Part shown: piece after piece, positions 30,458-39,809 of the stretch
Position numbering within the stretch: the first letter of the stretch is position 1
Layout of the letters: each line of letters begins with the position of its first letter
Source: CAVQRC01 sp963715045
GTDB taxonomy: Bacteria > Planctomycetota > Planctomycetia > Pirellulales > Lacipirellulaceae
NCBI GenBank assembly: GCA_963715045.1
Contig: CAVQRC010000002.1
Location: 1-64,000 of the forward strand
Direction of reading: 5' to 3'
DNA: 64,000 nt
Program-made: the position numbers and the translations under genes
Notes under the pieces: generated by a model
Databases searched by the model: none
What the model was told of the DNA's origin: nothing
The model's input: only the letters and a program-made list of their open reading frames with translations

Positions 30458-31895
30458 CTACATGACCCTGCCGCGGAGTGTCAGGACGACACATCGCAAC
30501 AGGGCCGCGATCTCTTGTCTGGTCTGTTGTTCGAGCTGCTCGAGGCTGCCGGCGGCAAACGGTGTCTGCCACACCTGATAAACGTCTTCGTCGTACAGGT
30601 CGCGGGGCGGCAGATAACCAATCGAACCGTTGACCAGATTCAGCCAGGCGATCGGTGATTCAGCAAACGCGGCCCGCAGACTCTGCTGAATCCACGAATA
30701 CGACTCGGCCATGTTTCCCACCAGTACACCATCTCCAATCCGCCACGCCCACACGGGAAGCTGCGAATGCCGCGTCATCTCCCAGCGACCTGCGGAGGTC
30801 TCGCTTGCGACGCAGCCGCTCCTGCAAGACGCGGTCGTCCGTCGCCAGTCTCTGTCGCTCAAGATCTGCAGCAGTCGGCCAATCTTTGAGCGTCAGCGGT
30901 ACGGAGAACTCCCTCGCGGCGAGCGTTTGATTCGCCCCGCTCGGCTCATTCCGCCACACGGCCAGCGGCGCACCCGATTCGACGACGCCCTGATACACCA
31001 GCTGCTGACCGGCCGGTTCCATGTCGGCCAACGTCGCGAGCGCGGCGTGACCCAATTGCTGCCCGTGCCGATCGGCGATCGCCGGGTCTTTGACGTATTG
31101 CAGCCGCGGGGCAAGATCGCCCGATGCGCCTTGCAGGAACATGGCCAACCCGCCGGTAGTCCGTTCGACCGTCTCTCGCATGGCGCCGACGAAATCGGGA
31201 GAAATCAAGTCGTTGTCCCACGCCAGCGTGGTGGGATGGCACGCGTAGTTGCAGAGCACGGCCAGGACCTCGCCGCCGGCTGAGGTAACCCGGCCGACTA
31301 CCAGCGTGTCGTCGGGCCTGCCCGCCGGGTCGAAGCCACACACCCGCCGACGTTGCTTGGTGTCCGGGTCGATCAGATCGCGGCAGGCAGCCAGGCCGCA
31401 GCGGCCCGTATGCCAGGTGAGCGTCGCCGGGACCGCACGTTGCAGAGCCTCCTGGACTGCTTCGACGATGGCCTCGAACAATTGCTCGACATATCCCGCA
31501 AGCAGCTCCCCTCCTTGCCAGGCGGGATCGACATCACTGGTCAGTGGCACGGCCGCATGCGTATGCGTCAGGGCCAGAAGAAACCGCGGAGAATCGAGCT
31601 GGAGCCGCTCGAGTAACCGCTGCCGGAACTGCGAAGCGAAGCGAGCACAGCGAAACCAGGTCGCGTCGACGTCAACCAGTACCAGCGGTTCGCCTCGGTC
31701 CGCGGACTGCAGTGAGAGCGCGGTGAGCGTGAGTCGCCGGTGGATTCCAGCCGCCGTGTCATGGACGGCGGCCCCCCAGTTACGCGCGTAGATGCCCACT
31801 GGGGGAGTAATGTCGCGGCGTGCCAGTCCGATGACTCCGGCGAACGCTCGCTGGCGATACGTCAATCTTCCGACCGGGCGTTGGGCATGACTCAT
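30458..31895 (-). CDS. Neutral/alkaline ceramidase-like hydrolase, one frameshift
   Basis: About 479 residues joined from two frames. The start is taken at the ATG at 31895 (MSHAQRPVG); the frame is open further upstream to 31979. Motifs include GLARRDITPPVGIY, LTHTHAAVP (metal-binding His pair), CNYACHPTTLAWDN and FLQGASGDLAPR, as in the neutral ceramidase N domain. After about 30770 the frame moves, and the continuation VLVGNMAESYSWIQQ, NGSIGYLPP completes the domain. Length is 3n+1. Planctomycetes have many such paralogues with unknown amide or ester substrates. No clear signal peptide is seen. Confidence 0.8.
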
Positions 31896-32148
31896 CGGAT
31901 TCCCGCTCACTTCCCGGCAGCGGTACGGTGCAGGTGAGAAACGAAACGGCATTCTCCCTGGATCGGAAGGGGGCGACAATCACCCGAGGCGGAGCTTTCG
32001 CACGGCCAGGACCCGTTGGCGGGAATTCCGCCACCGACGGCATCCAGGTGCCGATCGTTCGCCGCGTTGTTGCGGCGGTCCGGTTCTGATAGCCTGATCC
32101 GCAGAGGAAATGCACTGTTTCAGCAGGTCTCACGGTTCACCACACACC

Positions 32149-34401
32149 ATGAACACGCGACGTCCTCGGCCCTTTCGGTTGCTCTGGTTGACACTTGGAC
32201 TTGGCGGTTGCTTCGGCTTTGTGGGAGTCTCGCCCTCCTTGCTCGCGAATGAAGGCGGGGCGGGAGAGCGGGAGCGGCTCACATTCGAACTCGACGTGAT
32301 GCCGGTCCTGACGGTCGCCGGCTGCAATGCGGGCGCTTGCCATGGCAAGCAGCGGGGACAGAACGGTTTTCAACTCTCGCTGCTCGGATTCGATGCCGAT
32401 GCCGACTACGCGGCGATCGTGCATGAAGCCCACGGGCGGCGGATCGCTCCCGCGACTCCCGAGCGGAGTCTGTTGCTGCAGAAGGCTTCGGCGGCGATGC
32501 CTCACGGCGGCGGCCCCCGACTCGATCCGGACAGTTCCCGGTATGACGTCGTGCGGCGCTGGATCGCCGAGGGAATGCGACGCAGCGGCGAGAGAGATCC
32601 GACTCTCAAGCAGATCACGCTCGATCCTGGAGAACAGCCCCTGGAACGGGACAGCTTGCTGCCGCTCACCGTCACGGCACATTACTCGGACGGCTCGACG
32701 CGTGACGTGACGCAGCTGACGACGTTCCAATCGAACGAGCCGGCGATCGTGCGTGTCGACGAGAATGGCATCCTTTATGCCGGCTCGATTGCGGGCGAGG
32801 CTTCGATCATGGCGCGGTTCCTGACGGAAATCGGCACGTTCAATACGGGTGTGGCGGTCGAGGGAGAAGTCGCCGCCACCGCTTACGACGACCTTCCCCG
32901 GCGGAACTTCATCGACGACCTGGTGTGGGAAAAGCTGCAATCGATGAAGCTGACGCCCAGCGAACTCTGCAGCGACAGCACGTTTCTCCGCCGCGTTCAT
33001 CTCGATCTGATCGGTCGCTTACCGACTGCGAAGGAGGCTCGCGAATTCCTCGCCGATGTCTCCTCGGACAAACGCTCGCGGCTCGTTGAGGCCCTGCTCG
33101 AGCGGCCCGAGTATGCCGACTTCTGGGCCACCAAGTGGGCCGACCTGCTGCGGCCCAATCCGTATCGCGTCGGCATCAAAGCCGTATTCAGTCTCGACGC
33201 CTGGTTGCGGGACGTGTTTCGCCGGAACCTGCCCTATGACCAGTGGGTCCGCGAGCTCTTGACGGCCCAGGGCAGCACCTGGCGAAACGGGGCGGTGACC
33301 TTGTTTCGCGATCGCCGGGAACCGGCAGAAATCACCACCGTTTTCAGCCAGTTGTTCCTCGGTACAAGACTGGAATGCGCGCGGTGCCACCACCACCCGT
33401 TCGAAGTCTGGGGGCAGGACGACTTCTACCAGTTGTCCGCCTTCTTCGCTCGTATCGGACGCAAAGGAGGCGGCTTATCGCCACCCATCTCGGGTGCCGA
33501 AGAAATCGTGTTTGTCAGCGACAGCGGTAGCGTTCGGCATCCGCTCACCGGTCAGGTCGTGACACCCCACCCGCTGGATGCGCCTCCGGCGGAGATCGGC
33601 CCCGAAGACGATCCCCGCGCGGTGCTGGTCGACTGGCTGGTCGCCTCGGACAACCCGTATTTCGCCAAGGCGGGCGCGAACCGGATCTGGGCCGAGCTCA
33701 TGGGACGTGGTCTGGTGCACCCGGTCGACGACCTGCGGCTGACCAATCCCCCCAGCAACGGCCCACTTCTGGCTGCCCTGGCAGACGAGTTCCGCCGCGT
33801 CGGCTTCAACCAGAAAGAACTGCTGCGGACGATCACTGACTCGTACGTTTATCAGCTCGACTCTCGCCCCAACGATCGCAACGAATCCGACACTCGCAAC
33901 TACTCGCGTCGTTACCGGCGGCAATTGACGGCGGAAGTGCTGCTCGACGCGGTGTGCGATGTGACGGGTGTGGCCGAGGAATTCATCGGCCGGCGGGCCG
34001 TCGCGATTCCGCCAGGCTCGCGGGCGATCGAGGCCTGGACCGTCCGTACGAATTCGTGGTTCCTGGATACGTTCGGCCGCCCCGACCCGAACCAGGACCC
34101 GCCGTGCGAGCGGATCAGCGATTCGACCGTGGTCCAGGCGCTGCACATGATGAATGCTCCCAGGATCCATGAGAAAGTGATCGCCGAGAACGGCACCGCC
34201 ACCCGACTTGCCGCCAGCGACCAGACGCCGACCGAAATCGTCACCGAGTTGTATCTGGCGACGTACTCACGCTTTCCCAGCGACGAAGAGCTGGCCGACC
34301 TGACACCGCTGTTCGGTGACTCACCCGAAAGTCGCAAGACGGCGACCGAGGACGTGCTGTGGGCCTTGCTCAATACTCCAGAATTCATGCTGAGCCACTG
34401 A
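32149..34401 (+). CDS. Secreted DUF1549/DUF1553 cytochrome-like protein with Big2 domain
   Basis: 750 residues from the ATG at 32149 (an upstream ATG at 32110 adds 13 residues). The signal peptide contains LLWLTLGLGGCFGFVGVSPSLLA. A first haem-like motif, CNAGACHGK, opens the mature protein. A bacterial Ig-like domain (LLPLTVTAHYSDGSTRDVTQL) precedes DUF1549 (RRNFIDDLVWEKLQ, LRRVHLDLIGRLPT). CARCHHHPFEVWGQDDFY is the second CxxCH. DUF1553 closes the chain (HMMNAPRIHEKV). Intact. These planctomycete proteins are exported; their enzymatic role is not established. The pre-peptidase domain protein follows, a common partner in this phylum. Confidence 0.9.
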   Translation: MNTRRPRPFRLLWLTLGLGGCFGFVGVSPSLLANEGGAGERERLTFELDVMPVLTVAGCNAGACHGKQRGQNGFQLSLLGFDADADYAAIVHEAHGRRIAPATPERSLLLQKASAAMPHGGGPRLDPDSSRYDVVRRWIAEGMRRSGERDPTLKQITLDPGEQPLERDSLLPLTVTAHYSDGSTRDVTQLTTFQSNEPAIVRVDENGILYAGSIAGEASIMARFLTEIGTFNTGVAVEGEVAATAYDDLPRRNFIDDLVWEKLQSMKLTPSELCSDSTFLRRVHLDLIGRLPTAKEAREFLADVSSDKRSRLVEALLERPEYADFWATKWADLLRPNPYRVGIKAVFSLDAWLRDVFRRNLPYDQWVRELLTAQGSTWRNGAVTLFRDRREPAEITTVFSQLFLGTRLECARCHHHPFEVWGQDDFYQLSAFFARIGRKGGGLSPPISGAEEIVFVSDSGSVRHPLTGQVVTPHPLDAPPAEIGPEDDPRAVLVDWLVASDNPYFAKAGANRIWAELMGRGLVHPVDDLRLTNPPSNGPLLAALADEFRRVGFNQKELLRTITDSYVYQLDSRPNDRNESDTRNYSRRYRRQLTAEVLLDAVCDVTGVAEEFIGRRAVAIPPGSRAIEAWTVRTNSWFLDTFGRPDPNQDPPCERISDSTVVQALHMMNAPRIHEKVIAENGTATRLAASDQTPTEIVTELYLATYSRFPSDEELADLTPLFGDSPESRKTATEDVLWALLNTPEFMLSH

Positions 34402-34412
34402 GATTGGGCGAA

Positions 34413-34452
34413 TCAGGGGTCAGGGGTCAGGGGTCAGGGGTCAGGGGTCAGG
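34413..34452. repeat. 7-bp tandem repeat (TCAGGGG), 5.7 copies
   Basis: Exact copies of TCAGGGG fill most of the gap between the DUF1549 gene and the next start codon, ending 12 bases before the ATG at 34465. The same 7-mer family occurs again at 63286-63330. Confidence 0.95.
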
Positions 34453-34464
34453 AGCAAGCGTTGC

Positions 34465-36118
34465 ATGTCATCCGTCCGAATCTCATTGCCGCTGCTCTTT
34501 CATCTCATCTGTGGCATGCTTTTGCCGGGCACGGCCTTCGCCGAGCCTGAGGTACGCTGGCTTTCGCCGGCCGGTGGTCAACGAGGACAGACCGTCGTGG
34601 TCACCTGCGGCGGGAAGTTTCCGACGTGGCCGGTCGATGTCTGGACGAGCAATGCGGATATCGTGGTGACGCCTCTGGAAAAGGCGGGCCAACTCTCGAT
34701 CGAGGTCGCCGCCGATGCCAGCCCGGGAGTCGTCTGGATTCGTTGCTACGACCGCACCGGCGCCGCCTCGCCGCGGCCCTGGATCGTCGGTATCGTTCCG
34801 GAGATCAATGAACAGGAACCCAACGAGGAAGCCGCCGCCGCGCAGCCGCTGCCCATGGATTCGGCGACCCACACGATGGTTGTCAACGGGCGGCTGCAGA
34901 AGACAGGAGACGTCGACGTATTCGCTGTCGACGTCCCAGCCGGAAAGACCCTCGTCGCCGACCTCGACGCTCGCGGAGAGCTCGCGGCCCCATTCGACGG
35001 TGTGCTGCAGATCCTCGAGCCAACCGGATTCGTCGCCGGTCACAACGACGATCAACAAGGGCTCGATCCGCGATTGACCGTCGACGTGCCCGACGGTGGG
35101 CGGTGGATGGTACGCGTGTTCGGCTTTCCAGAAACACCGACCGGCGACGTACAGTTGGCCGGAAACGACGACTACGTGTACCGGCTGACCGTTTCCACCG
35201 GCCCGTTCGTCAACTACGCGCTGCCCCTGGCGGCCCGGCGGGGAACGCTCAATCACTGGCAGCTCAGCGGCTGGAATATGCCCGCTGAAAACCTGCCATT
35301 CGAGTTGACTCCGCCGGACGATGCCCGGACGCTGCTGCTCGCCCATGACGACTTCGGCAAGACAATCCGATCTGCCGATTGTGGATTGCCCGGTGCTCGT
35401 CGAAGCAGAACCCACGGACGATCAAGGCCCGACGAACGCGGACACGCCGATCGAGTTGCCCAGCTCAATCACAGGCCGGATCGATCATCCACGTGATCGC
35501 GACGCCTTCCGCTTCGATGCCGAGAAAGGCGACCATCTCGAGATCACTGCCGAGAGCCGCCAACTCGGTTACCCGCTCGACCCGGTCCTCGAGCTGTTCG
35601 ACGCGGCCGATAAGCTGCTCGTCAAGGACGACGATGGACTCGGCGACCGCGATGCGAAGATTTCGCACACGGTCGCGGCCGACGGACCACTGCGGCTGGT
35701 CGTTGCGGATCTGCACTCCGGCGGGGGCCCCGACTACGTGTATCGGCTCCATGTCCAGAAGGCGACGCCCGGCTATACGCTGCGTACCGAAACCCACCAG
35801 GCCATCCTCAAGGCCGGTGGGACGACCGACGTCACGGTCACGGTGACGCGGAATCAGGGTTTCGACGGCGTGATCACCATCGTCGCGAATGACTTGCCGC
35901 CCGGCGTCACGGCAACCACCGCGACCTCGAGTCTGGGTGACGATTCGGCCGCCAAAGTTACTCTCACGCTGAACGCTGCCGCCGCCGCACCTGCCGCGTC
36001 GGTGCCGTTTCACATCCGGGGGCAGATCGAGGGTGCCGATCCGATCTTCGCGCACTTCTCGGTTCCCGCGTTGCCCGCAGGACTCTCCGCACTGTGGCTG
36101 ACCGTCACGGGTCCTTGA
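34465..36118 (+). CDS. Secreted protein with pre-peptidase C-terminal (PPC) domains, one frameshift
   Basis: About 551 residues from two frames. The signal peptide (ISLPLLFHLICGMLLPGTAFAEP) is followed by an Ig-like domain (GGQRGQTVVVTCGGKF). Two PPC-type domains come next, each introduced by an acidic turn: EINEQEPNEEAAAAQPL and EAEPTDDQGPTNADTP. The frame changes near 35375, between KTI and DLPIVDCP; length is 3n+1. The C terminus ends LPAGLSALWLTVTGP; a 60-base near copy of that end lies about 1 kb downstream. It has no protease motif, so it is more likely a cell-surface binding partner of the DUF1549 protein than an enzyme. Confidence 0.8.
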
Positions 36119-36120
36119 CC
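36061..36120 (+). repeat. Direct repeat, copy 1 (inside the PPC gene 3' end)
   Basis: This 60-base segment codes the last 19 residues and stop of the PPC protein. It matches 37063-37122 at 55 of 60 positions without gaps. Confidence 0.9.
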
Positions 36121-36209
36121 AGCCGAGAAATCGTGCCCCGGCAGACTTTCGCCCTGCCCTGCCCTGGTTGGCCAGGCATGGCTCCGTAGGTTGTCTCAGG
36201 CAGTCGGGC

Positions 36210-36968
36210 TCACTTCTCGCCGAAATACATCGGTAACAGTAGCAGTGTGTCCGCGTATCCGTGGGCGAGGATCGTGACCCACAGATTTCGCCCGACCGCC
36301 AGGTAGGCGATCCCCAACGCCAGTCCCATGCAACCCGCCTGAACCATCCCGGCCAACGCCCATTCGGAGTGAATCAGCCCGAATACGACGGAACTGATTA
36401 CGACCGCAACTCTCCACGACCACTTGCTTCCCGCGCCCAATTCTGCAATTCGGTTGATCAAGAACGCGCGATAGATGACCTCCTCACCAAATGACGAGAC
36501 GAAGTAGACGCCCACCAGACTGAGGATCAGCATCGGCAAATTGCCTTGCAGATAGTTGTACCCGCTCATATCGGCGCCCTCCGGCATGCCGACGATATTC
36601 GCCATTACGACCGCGCCCATGACGAACGCCGCCACGGCAACGACAAATACGGCAATCGATTGCAGGACAGCCCGGATGATTACGTGCCGACCAGCGCCGC
36701 GGAAACTCAAGCCGAAGTGTTCGCAACTCTGCCCGCGAAGACGTAATCCCAGCCACACCGCGAGCAGCATCAACACGTTAGCCAACCAGACAACTGCGTA
36801 GAACGCGAGTGGATTCTCTCCCACCAGCGGACTGGTGCCTACGATCACGGCCAGGCCAATGAGCAAGACTCCCGTGATCTCAGTTACCTGCGCCAGCTTG
36901 CTCGTACGTAGCAGATGGCCCAGTCTCGCCTTCTTCGGATTTCCGCCGCTGGACCATGTCGTTCTCAT
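36210..36968 (-). CDS. CPBP-family intramembrane glutamic endopeptidase
   Basis: 252 residues from the ATG at 36968. Six to eight hydrophobic spans are visible (VLLIGLAVIVGTSPLV, VVWLANVLMLLAVWLGL, IAVFVVAVAAFVMGAVVM). The family's catalytic motifs are present: motif 1 GEEVIYRAFL, motif 2 FGLIHSEW and motif 3 HGYADT. Such proteases process prenylated or other membrane proteins, or act in bacteriocin immunity. The gene is flanked by the two copies of the 60-base direct repeat and converges with the PPC gene. Confidence 0.88.
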   Translation of the reverse strand: MRTTWSSGGNPKKARLGHLLRTSKLAQVTEITGVLLIGLAVIVGTSPLVGENPLAFYAVVWLANVLMLLAVWLGLRLRGQSCEHFGLSFRGAGRHVIIRAVLQSIAVFVVAVAAFVMGAVVMANIVGMPEGADMSGYNYLQGNLPMLILSLVGVYFVSSFGEEVIYRAFLINRIAELGAGSKWSWRVAVVISSVVFGLIHSEWALAGMVQAGCMGLALGIAYLAVGRNLWVTILAHGYADTLLLLPMYFGEK

Positions 36969-37062
36969 CTCACGAATCGTTGGCGACCACGCCTTGCCTT
37001 TGGCTGGTCCGCCGAGATTGTCGCATAAAACTGTGCGGAGTGGGCACGTCGCGCAGCTTCGC

Positions 37063-37122
37063 GATTCCCGTGTTGCCCGCGGGACTCTCCGCACTACGGC
37101 TGACCGTCACGGGTCCTTGACC
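37063..37122 (+). repeat. Direct repeat, copy 2 (orphan gene end)
   Basis: 55 of 60 bases match 36061-36120. The segment still reads IPVLPAGLSALRLTVTGP and a TGA in one frame, yet no gene leads into it. It lies six bases from the pyruvate kinase stop. Confidence 0.9.
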
Positions 37123-37128
37123 GACGGG

Positions 37129-38559
37129 TCATTCCACTTGCCGCAATTGCATGGTGTCGATGATTTTCTCGTGTGCCAACACATTGGTAATGACAACGAC
37201 CCACGTGCCTGGCGTGCACCATTGCTTCCGTTTGAGGAACGCGAGCGAATCGAGAATCGTCTGCTCGGGGTCTTCCGAAAACTCGATCAGAAACGGTTCG
37301 ACTCCCCAGGGCAGCAGCAGCTGGCGAAAGATTTCCTCGACGTCGGTAAAGGCAAAGATCGGGATGCCGTACGGTCGCAAGGCGCCGAGGACGTAGGCCA
37401 GAAAGCCACTGCGGGTGAATACCACGATCCCCGATTGCCCCAGTTCACGGGCGAGTCCGGCCGCGGACCGCAGCATCTTGGCCTTGGGCTCCCGCAACTG
37501 AATCCGCGTGTTCAATGCGGCCTGCACGGTCGGCTCGATGCTCTGGATGATGCTCTTGAGCACGTCGACGGATTCCAAGGGATAGGCGCCGGTCGCCGTT
37601 TCGCCCGAGAGCATGACCGCATCTGCCTGTTCGCGAACGGCGTTGGAAACGTCCGAGATCTCGGCCCGCGTCGGAAACGGCGATGTGATCATCGACTCCA
37701 GCAGATGGGTGGCAATGATGACGGGCTTGCCCTCGGCCTGACACGCACACACCAGCTCTCGCTGAACCAGGGGCAGGCGGTGATAATCGATCTCAATCCC
37801 GAGGTCTCCTCGGGCGACCATGATCGCATCCGAGGCAGCAATGACTTCGTCCATATTGCGGACGCCAGCCTGCTCTTCGATCTTGGAAACGATTCGCGCC
37901 GGCGACCCAAGCTCATCGAGGAAGCGTCGTAAGGCATGCACGTCGTCCGCCTGGCGGACGAACGACAAGGCCACGAAATCGATGCCGGCGGTCACGCCGG
38001 CCCGTAGATCGGCCTCGTCTTTTGCGGTCAGTGGCGGCAGATCGACCTGAACGCCCGGCAGATTGATATGTCTCCGCGAACCGAGCGTGCCGGGAGTGAT
38101 GACCTCGCAGCGAATGCGGGTCTCGTCTTTCGAGCGGACCTTCAATCTGAGTAGGCCGCTATCCACCAGCACGATCTGGCCAACGTCGACGTGTCTGGGA
38201 AGATCGGAGTAGTTCACCGACACGCTCGCGACGCCGTCATTAGTCGCCGCAACCGATTCGGTGTGGAAGTCGAGCAAACTGCCGCGGGTCAAGACGAGCG
38301 GTTGCTCGACCGCCCCGGTGCGAATCTCGGGGCCCTTCACATCCATCATCACGGCCACTTGACGGCCCAGTTCCCGGGACACATCTCGGATCCGTGCCAC
38401 GATGTTCGCGACCCACTCCCGCGTCGCATGGGCCATGTTGAGTCGAATGACGTCCACGCCGGCGGCGATCAACTTCGCCAGGCTTTCCGCGGATTCCGTC
38501 GCCGGTCCCAACGTGATCACGATCTTCGTGTGTCGGTAGTATCGAGGCTGCTCTTCCAT
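37129..38559 (-). CDS. pyk: Pyruvate kinase
   Basis: 476 residues from the ATG at 38559; an in-frame start at 38607 would add 16 residues that do not look conserved. It catalyses the transfer of phosphate from phosphoenolpyruvate to ADP in glycolysis. Signature stretches are present: TKIVITLGPATES, VIRLNMAHA, MMDVKGPEIRTG, VSKIEEQAGVRNMDE, IMVARGDLGIEI and ADAVMLSGETATGAYP. The C-terminal domain (VVFTRSGFLAYVLG) is the allosteric-site domain. The length matches the family. No other glycolytic gene is nearby. Confidence 0.95.
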   Translation of the reverse strand: MEEQPRYYRHTKIVITLGPATESAESLAKLIAAGVDVIRLNMAHATREWVANIVARIRDVSRELGRQVAVMMDVKGPEIRTGAVEQPLVLTRGSLLDFHTESVAATNDGVASVSVNYSDLPRHVDVGQIVLVDSGLLRLKVRSKDETRIRCEVITPGTLGSRRHINLPGVQVDLPPLTAKDEADLRAGVTAGIDFVALSFVRQADDVHALRRFLDELGSPARIVSKIEEQAGVRNMDEVIAASDAIMVARGDLGIEIDYHRLPLVQRELVCACQAEGKPVIIATHLLESMITSPFPTRAEISDVSNAVREQADAVMLSGETATGAYPLESVDVLKSIIQSIEPTVQAALNTRIQLREPKAKMLRSAAGLARELGQSGIVVFTRSGFLAYVLGALRPYGIPIFAFTDVEEIFRQLLLPWGVEPFLIEFSEDPEQTILDSLAFLKRKQWCTPGTWVVVITNVLAHEKIIDTMQLRQVE

Positions 38560-38976
38560 AACCGCCCAAGGGGTGAAGTGGCGGTGATTGCTAATCGGTG
38601 AGGCCACCGGAATAGCATATCTTGTGCCGACCTACACAGTTCCCAAATGGCGGAGAATCTCGAATCTCTTCCCACGGGCTGCCGCAAGATTGGGCAATCT
38701 GCCAACGATCTGGATGCACTCCGCAGATCGGGTCGTCGATCGATGGCAGCCGATTTGGTAGCGGGTTCGCCGTCCAGCTTGTTATTTGGCGGCAACAGCC
38801 GGATAATGCTTTTCCACTTCACCTTTCAGGTGTCATTCTGGCGGCCGTCGTTCGGCTACCCATTTGCTAGATGAATTGGCAAACGGAAGCTTCTTTAGGC
38901 CAGGTCGGTCTTCGCCGAACCACTTCAACGGGAATTGAAGTTGGCGTCGTGATGACTGACCCTACGGAGATCTAAC
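38560..38976. other. Divergent intergenic region between pyk and the CheB/R operon
   Basis: No gene supported. It must hold the promoters for both directions. A ribosome binding site GGAG at 38966-38969 serves the small basic protein. No clear -35/-10 pair was recognised. Confidence 0.4.
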
Positions 38977-39084
38977 ATGGGCGACAAGGGAAGTAAGGAT
39001 AAGGGCAAGCGAGAACAGCAGAAGAAAGCCGTGCTGACGCCCAAGGAAAAGCGGAAGCGGCGTAGCGAAAAGAAGAACAAATGA
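38977..39084 (+). CDS. Small highly basic protein (35 residues)
   Basis: The frame starts MGDKGSKDKGKREQQKK and ends RRSEKKNK. It has GGAG eight bases before the ATG and a TGA that overlaps the ATG of the next gene (ATGA). About half of the residues are Lys, Arg or Glu, with no hydrophobic segment. Very similar short Lys-rich proteins recur in many bacterial genomes as hypothetical proteins; a nucleic-acid-binding role is a guess. The good ribosome site and the coupling to the downstream gene make it a real gene rather than a chance frame. Confidence 0.75.
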   Translation: MGDKGSKDKGKREQQKKAVLTPKEKRKRRSEKKNK

Positions 39085-39809
39085 GGATTCGCCGCGGCCG
39101 GGCCGTTCACGCAGTCATGACCGGCTCCAACCTCGAGATTCTCGCCTGCGAGATGAGCCCGCTGGGGCTGTTGTGTCTGCGACGTCGCGAGTTGCTGGCG
39201 GAGCCTGGCACGATGGTCACCGAAGTGACGCTCAATCACGAATTCCTGATGAGCAGCCTGTACACGGATTCGGAGCGGGCCCTTGCCCGTTCGGCGATTC
39301 AGATGCACGGCGGTCGCGATCTGCGAGTGTTCGTCGGCGGACTCGGATTGGGATACACGGCCTACGAAGCGTTGCGGTCAGATCGTGTGGCAGGCGTCGT
39401 GGTTACGGAACTGCTTCCCCAAGTCATCGAATGGCATGAGCGCGGATTGGCTCCGCTCTCGACCGAACTCTGCCACGAGCCGCGACTGGTGATTCAGCGC
39501 GGCGATGTGTACGGGCAACTCGCCGCGGCTCCTCATGAGCGGTACGACATCGTACTGATCGATGTCGATCATTCGCCGGAGGAGCGATTGGGGGAGAGCG
39601 GTGAGTTCTATACGAGACCGGGACTGGAGCGGGCGCGGCGGCATCTTGCCTGCCGAGGCGTGCTCGGAGTGTGGTCCTATGCCGAAAGCTCCCCGTTTGT
39701 GGATGCCCTGCATGCGGTGTTCGACGATGTCCGCATCGAATCCGTGACGCATACCAACCAGTTGATCGACGAGCAGCGAACGGACTGGCTGTTTTTCGCT
39801 CAGGGATGA
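39081..39809 (+). CDS. Spermidine-synthase-like methyltransferase-fold protein
   Basis: 242 residues. The Rossmann-like core shows LRVFVGGLGLGYTAYEAL (nucleotide-binding Gly-rich loop) and an acidic residue after the second strand (VVVTELLPQVIEWH). IVLIDVDHSPEERL is at the catalytic position; spermidine synthases have an Asp there. The N-terminal beta-strand domain (MTEVTLNHEFLMSSLYTDSERALA) also fits the family. The substrate may be a polyamine or something else. Its start overlaps the upstream small gene and its stop overlaps the start of the histidine kinase, so the genes are translationally coupled. Confidence 0.8.
   Translation: MRIRRGRAVHAVMTGSNLEILACEMSPLGLLCLRRRELLAEPGTMVTEVTLNHEFLMSSLYTDSERALARSAIQMHGGRDLRVFVGGLGLGYTAYEALRSDRVAGVVVTELLPQVIEWHERGLAPLSTELCHEPRLVIQRGDVYGQLAAAPHERYDIVLIDVDHSPEERLGESGEFYTRPGLERARRHLACRGVLGVWSYAESSPFVDALHAVFDDVRIESVTHTNQLIDEQRTDWLFFAQG

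Noticed and set aside
28949..30658. 569-codon open frame opposite the MFS transporter
   Set aside because: Low-complexity His/Arg/Asp composition and no membrane spans; the transporter on the other strand is convincing.
36210..36968. CPBP gene considered as a transposon cargo because of the flanking 60-base repeats
   Set aside because: The repeats are part of a gene end, not inverted termini, and no transposase is present.
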